From Archangium gephyra (lineage in GTDB: Bacteria; Myxococcota; Myxococcia; Myxococcales; Myxococcaceae): a stretch of 64,000 nucleotides of DNA. Within the stretch, counting starts at the first letter, position 1. Each line of letters begins with the position of its first letter. The stretch covers positions 1-64,000 of the forward strand of contig QFQP01000001.1 of the NCBI GenBank assembly GCA_003243425.1. The letters run 5' to 3'. The position numbers and the translations under genes were made by a program. The notes beneath the pieces were generated by a model. It was not told where the DNA came from, did no database searches, and worked only from the letters and a program-made list of their open reading frames with translations. Below, one piece after another: positions 59,532 to 64,000 of this stretch.

Positions 59532-60011
59532 TCAGTCTTTCCGGGGCCCGAAGTTGAAGGTGTGGGTCGTCGGTTCGTAGCGCTCGCCGGGCGCCGGTAC
59601 GAAGCGCAGCTCGGCGAAGACGTCTTCGAGACAGGCGGCGACGTACGGGTTTTGAGACGGGTTCGCTTCGATGACGACGTCGTCGTAGCCGCCGTCGCGA
59701 GTGGGGGTGAAGCGCACGCGAATGGCGCCGGTCAGCTGGTTGTCGTCGAAGCAGCGGCGCGCCTCCCGCGTGACCGCTCTGACGGGCTCCGAGACGTCAG
59801 GGCGATTCTCCCGCGTCTCTTCAGGCGCAGGTTGCGGTGAGGCGGGTGCGACCTTCTGAAGCGTGACCGGCCGCTCCCCCTGGCGCTCTCCCGGAAGGGA
59901 GGGGGAGACTTCATTCGTCGTCGCGCCCTCCGGTGTGAACCAGAAGCCCAGAATCACGAGCGCGGTGAAAGGCACCAGCACCAGCGCCGCAATCAGAAAC
60001 CCGCGCTTCAC
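59532..60011 (-). CDS. TonB-like energy-transducer fragment or AgmX-like protein
   Basis: A 159-residue protein with one N-terminal membrane span (about 5-25), a Pro/Glu-rich periplasmic linker, and a C-terminal domain with TonB-like features (Gly-Ala-Ile-Arg-Val-Arg-Phe-Thr, Val-Ala-Ala-Cys-Leu, Leu-Arg-Phe-Val-Pro) near 92-140. The domain has the single Cys seen in AgmX/PglI and related myxobacterial proteins. Start GTG overlaps the gluQ stop. It could energise an outer-membrane machine, but no ExbBD is nearby. Confidence 0.75.
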   Translation of the reverse strand: MKRGFLIAALVLVPFTALVILGFWFTPEGATTNEVSPSLPGERQGERPVTLQKVAPASPQPAPEETRENRPDVSEPVRAVTREARRCFDDNQLTGAIRVRFTPTRDGGYDDVVIEANPSQNPYVAACLEDVFAELRFVPAPGERYEPTTHTFNFGPRKD

Positions 60012-60868
60012 AATCTGAACCCTTCGATCAACTCACTCGCGCGAACGGGTGAACCGTCGTTCAACCCGGCGGAGCCCGCGAGGTGACCGATCACCTTCTC
60101 GGCCGACCACCCGAGCTCACGCAGCCCTGCCACCGTCGACGCGCCGTCTCGCTTGGCCAGCCGCTTCCCATCGGCCTGCAGCATCAGCGGCACGTGGGCG
60201 TACTCGACGCGGGCGTAGCCCAGCGCTCGTTGCAGCTGCAGCTGCCGCGCGGTCGACGACAGCAGATCGTCACCGCGGAGCACGTGCGTGATGCCCGAGA
60301 GCGCGTCGTCGACCACCACCGCCAGCTGGTAGCTCGCCACACCGTCGAGGCGCTGAATCAGGAAGTCGCCGACCTCGTGTTCGACGTCTTGCGAGCACGG
60401 CCCGCGCACCGCGTCGACGAAGTGCTCCACGCCGGGCTCCACCCGAAAGCGCCACGCCGGTGAACGGCCCGGCTTCGGCACTCCGCCTTCGCGACACGTG
60501 CCGGGGTACACGGGGCCCTCTTCACCGACGTGGGGCGCCGACGCGGCGCGGGCGACCTCTGCGCGACTGCACCAGCAGCGATACGCCCGGTCAGCGCGCG
60601 CCAGGCGAGTCAGTGCGTCTGCGTAGATCTCCGAGCGCTGCGACTGAACCCACACCGGGCCGTCCCACGTGAGCCCCAACCACTCGAGGTCTTCGTAGAT
60701 GCCGTCGATGAACTCAGGCTTGCTGCGGTCCGGGTCGAGATCTTCGATGCGCAGCAGAAATTCGCCGCGCAGCGACCTCGCCCACAACCAGCCGAGCAAC
60801 GCGCTGCGCACGTTGCCCAGGTGCATACGACCCGTGGGGCTGGGAGCGAACCTCCCGCGATGACTCAC
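60008..60868 (-). CDS. gluQ: Glutamyl-Q tRNA(Asp) synthetase
   Basis: A 286-residue truncated glutamyl-tRNA synthetase that attaches Glu to queuosine 34 of tRNA(Asp). The HIGH-type His-Leu-Gly-Asn is at 16-19 and the KMSKS-like Lys-Arg-Leu-Ala-Lys-Arg-Asp near 233. The zinc-site Cys-Trp-Cys near 98 and Tyr-Pro-Gly-Thr-Cys near 122 are those of the family. There is no anticodon-binding domain, as expected. The GTG start overlaps the stop of the PEGA gene. Confidence 0.94.
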   Translation of the reverse strand: MSHRGRFAPSPTGRMHLGNVRSALLGWLWARSLRGEFLLRIEDLDPDRSKPEFIDGIYEDLEWLGLTWDGPVWVQSQRSEIYADALTRLARADRAYRCWCSRAEVARAASAPHVGEEGPVYPGTCREGGVPKPGRSPAWRFRVEPGVEHFVDAVRGPCSQDVEHEVGDFLIQRLDGVASYQLAVVVDDALSGITHVLRGDDLLSSTARQLQLQRALGYARVEYAHVPLMLQADGKRLAKRDGASTVAGLRELGWSAEKVIGHLAGSAGLNDGSPVRASELIEGFRL

Positions 60869-62121
60869 TGACGGCGGAGCGGAGCGCGGCGCTTCTGCTC
60901 GATGGGCTTGCGAGGCCCTTCGTCTTTCGCCGGCTCGATGGCGTCACCGTCGACGCCGATTTCAGCGCCGGGAACGATGCCGTAGCGAGCTTCGCTGGTC
61001 TTCGCCGCGGTGCTCACCAACGTGCTCGACACCGACGACGGCACGCGCACCGGTTCGCCGACCTGGCTGCCCTTCTTCGCGAGCTCGCCGGCCAGGTTGT
61101 AGAACTCCATGCCTGCCGACAGCAGCTCGGTGTCGAACGAGGCGCGCGCCATGCGGCGAACGTCGCCGGTCGCGGCCGTGAAGAGGAAGGTGTCGAGCGC
61201 AAGGCCCTTGCCGTCCTTCGACAGCGCACCGAACACGATGAGGTCGGCTTCGTTGGCCTTCGCGGTCTCCTTCGCGGCGGCCACGAGGTCGGCGTCGAGC
61301 TTGTTCTGCGAAAGCGCCGTCAACACGCGGGCCTCGGGGTCTTTGCTGGCCGAAGCAGCCTTCGCCGTCGCCTGCTTGTTGGCGGTCACTTCGATGACCC
61401 CGCCGATGGCCTCGCCCGACGGCAACGTGGCCTTCCAGAAGTGCAGGCCGGGCGGCACCGCGGTGATGGCGAGCGGCGTGGCGCCCAGCGCGAGACCGTC
61501 GATCAGCACCGGCGCGTTCGACGGCGACGACTCGAGCAGCACCGTGCCCTTCGCGCCGTCCTTGAGCGCCTTGCGTGCATCGGCGACCACCCGAGCGAAC
61601 AGGGGCGAGCTCGACGCCAGCCCCACTTCACGGTCGGGGGCCATCGCCAACGCCTGATTGAGGCTCTTCGCGCCTTCTTCATCGCGGCCGGTGTTGAACT
61701 GTACGGCCGACAGCAGAACGTACGCGTCGACGACTTCGCCAATCTCCGGCAGCGCGGGGATCGCCGTCTTGTACGCCGCGATGCCGCGGTTGAGCGCCTC
61801 TTCGGCGAGGCGGAACTTCTTCTTGCCGCGGAGCTCCTTCGCGTCGCCGACTTCCTTGCGCGCAGTCTCGAGCGCGGCCTCGGCCGCACCGCCGGCCTTC
61901 TCACGCTTCGCATCGACGAGCGCGAACGCGTCGGCGCTCTTGAACTCGGTGGTCAGCATGCCGACGGCCTTGGCGCCGGCGCGCGCGGGAACGTCACCGG
62001 TCAGCGCGGCGAACGGCATCACGGTCAGCTTCTGCTTGGTGGCAGGCGCTTCAGCGGCGGCCCCCTGCGCGAAAGACGAGAGGGCGAGCAGCGCGGTCAG
62101 CGAGACAAACAGGCGAGTCAT
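60865..62121 (-). CDS. Periplasmic PEGA-domain protein
   Basis: A 418-residue exported protein with a signal peptide cut after Gln-Gly-Ala near residue 21. The first ~80 residues resemble CsgG/TolB-type proteins (Leu-Thr-Val-Met-Pro-Phe, Thr-Thr-Glu-Phe). A helical, TPR-like part spans about 85-195 and a PEGA domain about 205-270 (Ala-Pro-Val-Leu-Ile-Asp-Gly, Gly-Ala-Thr-Pro-Leu). The tail is Arg/Lys/Pro-rich. It heads the four-gene minus-strand run, coupled to gluQ by a GTGA overlap. A role in envelope sensing is inferred. Confidence 0.8.
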   Translation of the reverse strand: MTRLFVSLTALLALSSFAQGAAAEAPATKQKLTVMPFAALTGDVPARAGAKAVGMLTTEFKSADAFALVDAKREKAGGAAEAALETARKEVGDAKELRGKKKFRLAEEALNRGIAAYKTAIPALPEIGEVVDAYVLLSAVQFNTGRDEEGAKSLNQALAMAPDREVGLASSSPLFARVVADARKALKDGAKGTVLLESSPSNAPVLIDGLALGATPLAITAVPPGLHFWKATLPSGEAIGGVIEVTANKQATAKAASASKDPEARVLTALSQNKLDADLVAAAKETAKANEADLIVFGALSKDGKGLALDTFLFTAATGDVRRMARASFDTELLSAGMEFYNLAGELAKKGSQVGEPVRVPSSVSSTLVSTAAKTSEARYGIVPGAEIGVDGDAIEPAKDEGPRKPIEQKRRAPLRRQ

Positions 62122-62201
62122 GACGCGGCGTCCTACTCAGGCCGCGCCGCTCCGTCGAGTGCCTGATCAGCCAATCGACTGGAGCTCCAACGAGTGGAAA
62201 A

Positions 62202-62504
62202 TCAGAGCTGGCCGTCGCACTCGGCGGGCGTGGCCGCGCCGCAGTTCGTCTTGAGCAGCGCGCGGGCACAGGCCGCTTTGCGTTCGGCGCGCGCACCGTC
62301 GACGGAGCTCTCGCGGCTGGTCGCCTCGCACTGCTTGCTGACGGCTTCGCAGCGGGCCTTGCCGTCCTTCTTGCAGGCGTTGGCGTGGCACTGCGCGCCT
62401 GCCCAGAGGTCACAGAGCCAGCGCTCGCTGTAGGTGTTCGGCCTGGTGCCGGCCGAGGTCGAAAGAATGAAAGCGGCAGCAGTCGCGAGGAACATGGGCC
62501 GCAT
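62202..62504 (-). CDS. Small secreted Cys-rich protein, unknown
   Basis: A 100-residue protein with a hydrophobic start and an Ala-Gly-type cleavage site near residue 19. The mature part has eight Cys at roughly regular spacing (Leu-Cys-Asp, Gln-Cys-His, Ala-Cys-Lys, Arg-Cys-Glu and so on), likely a helical disulfide-tied fold. ATG at 62495 is an alternative. No family recognised. Confidence 0.65.
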   Translation of the reverse strand: MRPMFLATAAAFILSTSAGTRPNTYSERWLCDLWAGAQCHANACKKDGKARCEAVSKQCEATSRESSVDGARAERKAACARALLKTNCGAATPAECDGQL

Positions 62505-62556
62505 TGTAGCCGGATCATTGGCCGACTCATGTTTCCTGCTACTTTTCCGCGCCTAC

Positions 62557-64000
62557 ATGGACGCCGACATCACGTTCGAAGAGCTCAAGCTTCTCCGCAC
62601 GGTGTCCCGCACGGTCGACGATCTTCTCGAAGAGTCGCTCAAGGTGCGGGACAGCCTGGAGCAGGCGTTCAATCGCTTGTTCCCACCGTTGATCAAGCTG
62701 GTCGGCGCGAAGGGCGCGGTGGTGAACACCATCGACGAAGAGCTCGCGCAGGCGACCTACCACCACGGTGACTTCGGCGGCGTGTTCCCCGGAGCGCTCC
62801 TCGAGAGTGGGCGCTGGGGCGTGCGCAAGCTCGACAACGGCGACACGCTGGTGGCGCAGGTGCTCGACCTCGTCGGTCACCCGGTCGGTTCGTTCGGCGT
62901 GGTGTTCCCCGGAGACCGGACGCACGAGGCCGCGAAGCTGGGCCGGTTGCTCGAGACCATCGCCGAGCAGCTCGACACCGTGCTCGCCTCGGTGCAGACG
63001 GCGGCCGAAAAGCACCAGCTGCTCGTCACCATCAACCACGCCCTGGCCAACCGCGTCTTCGAGACGGGCATGGACCAGGCGGTGCGCGCGCTGTGCGATC
63101 GCGTGAAGGTGCCGGGCTTCCTGCTCATCTACCGGGACGCGGTCGACTCGGGCTCGTTGCATTACCGCAGCTACAAGTACGGCCAGCTCGAGCACTCGAG
63201 CAACGGCTCACGCGACCCGCACCTCGACGCGGCCATTCGCGCGCACGGCCAGTCGTTGATCATGCCGCACGACACGCGGCTCAAAGAGACGCTCGGCCGT
63301 CGGGCCGTCGAGACGGTGCTCATCAGCGGCGTCGCCGACTCTCACGCGCTCGGGAAGATCATGGTGTCGAGCGGCGGCGAAGGTTTCTCGGCCTACGCGA
63401 TGGACCTGCTGCGGCTGCTCGCCTCGACGCTCTCGCAGCGCCTCATCGACTACAATCGCGAGCGCATTCACCTCGCGCAGTTCTTCTCGGGCAGCACCAT
63501 CGACGAGCTCCTGCGCGACCCCGACTATGGCCGCCGCTACCTCGCGCCGCGCGCGGAAGAAGTCGGCATTCTCTTCGCCGACATCAACGGCTTCACCCGC
63601 ATCTGCGAGCAGGTGCTCGAGCGCCCCGAGCGCATCGGCAAGTTCGTCGACGACTGGTCCGAAGAGGCGGTGCGCATTCTTCATCGGCATGGCGGCGTGT
63701 TCGACAAGATGGTCGGTGACTGCGTCATCGGCCTGTGGGGCCCTCCGTTCTTCAAGGACTCGCCGGCTTCGCGCGCAGGGCACGCCCTCAAGGCGGCCAT
63801 CGAGATCCAGAAGTTCACCCGCGACACCATGAGCGCGCACCCGGAGATCAGCCGCCTGTCGGAGCTGTTGCAGATGCCGGGGCTCGGGGTCGCCATCGGC
63901 GTGAACCTGACGCCGAGCTTCTGCGGGCTGTTCGGCCCGAACCGGAACTACACGTCGTTCTCGACGGGCATGAACCAGACCGCGCGACTGCAGTCGCTGG
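62557..64000 (+). CDS. GAF-domain class III adenylate/guanylate cyclase, cut by the window end
   Basis: At least 481 residues are visible and the frame is open at base 64000. Residues about 1-140 and 145-290 look like two GAF-type sensor modules (Phe-Gly-Val-Val-Phe-Pro-Gly). A class III cyclase domain starts near 330: metal-ligand Asp in Phe-Ala-Asp-Ile-Asn-Gly-Phe near 342 and the second Asp in Val-Gly-Asp-Cys-Val-Ile-Gly near 387, both present. The substrate-specifying Lys/Asp lies beyond the visible part, so ATP versus GTP cannot be decided. No membrane span, so a cytoplasmic sensor making cAMP or cGMP. Confidence 0.88.
   Translation, partial: MDADITFEELKLLRTVSRTVDDLLEESLKVRDSLEQAFNRLFPPLIKLVGAKGAVVNTIDEELAQATYHHGDFGGVFPGALLESGRWGVRKLDNGDTLVAQVLDLVGHPVGSFGVVFPGDRTHEAAKLGRLLETIAEQLDTVLASVQTAAEKHQLLVTINHALANRVFETGMDQAVRALCDRVKVPGFLLIYRDAVDSGSLHYRSYKYGQLEHSSNGSRDPHLDAAIRAHGQSLIMPHDTRLKETLGRRAVETVLISGVADSHALGKIMVSSGGEGFSAYAMDLLRLLASTLSQRLIDYNRERIHLAQFFSGSTIDELLRDPDYGRRYLAPRAEEVGILFADINGFTRICEQVLERPERIGKFVDDWSEEAVRILHRHGGVFDKMVGDCVIGLWGPPFFKDSPASRAGHALKAAIEIQKFTRDTMSAHPEISRLSELLQMPGLGVAIGVNLTPSFCGLFGPNRNYTSFSTGMNQTARLQSL

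Overview
The window is GC-rich and densely coded, with third codon positions dominated by G and C, and has no rRNA, tRNA, CRISPR array or insertion sequence that I can see. The gene content points to a predatory or soil-type Myxococcota (delta-proteobacterial) chromosome. It has a DUF1592/DUF1552 pair, an FHA/Ser-Thr kinase with a PEGA domain, TPR-PEGA proteins, long choice-of-anchor-D lipoproteins with a cysteine-rich head, a CehA/McbA-type lipoprotein, MiaE, GluQRS, a GAF/class III cyclase and many lipoproteins. This is inferred from gene families; no marker gene fixes the genus.

Layout. 0.2-7.3 kb: truncated haemoglobin, M3 peptidase lipoprotein, DUF1592-DUF1552 pair, NAD(P)-binding epimerase-like protein. 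7.3-20.4 kb: envelope block with a metallohydrolase lipoprotein, the kinase, TPR-PEGA and anchor-D run, a PQQ-propeller lipoprotein and a barrel-like protein. 20.4-30.6 kb: Skp-like protein, RDD membrane protein, hybrid histidine kinase, TesB thioesterase, amidase, DUF6986 aldolase, GH31 lipoprotein, trypsin-like protease. 30.6-33.8 kb: remnant of an RNA ligase, then an O-antigen-ligase/TPR protein coupled to an Ig-like lipoprotein. 33.9-37.4 kb: ureide (urate to ureidoglycolate) operon on the minus strand, allB - broken membrane-protein gene - alc/uraD fusion - uraH, all joined by very short gaps or 4-base overlaps.

38.5-49.2 kb is a defence island on the plus strand: hsdM - hsdS - GIY-YIG/DUF4357 - AAA ATPase - HNH - XRE/ImmA - DUF4411 - hsdR. 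The type I restriction-modification operon is split by about 4.5 kb of cargo that looks like a Septu-like ATPase/HNH pair plus a toxin-antitoxin-like pair. Most junctions are 4-base overlaps, so the whole set looks co-transcribed. This is the best candidate for an interesting composite system.

49.2-64 kb: intracellular PHB depolymerase, a second anchor-D lipoprotein with a VWA-like domain, a small repeat protein, an M16 peptidase coupled to MiaE, two leaderless unknown proteins, a four-gene minus-strand run (PEGA protein, GluQRS, TonB-like protein, GNAT), a small Cys-rich secreted protein and a GAF/adenylate cyclase cut by the window end.

Two genes (RDD protein; membrane protein of the ureide operon) appear to carry single-base frameshifts. 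These may be real decay or assembly errors.
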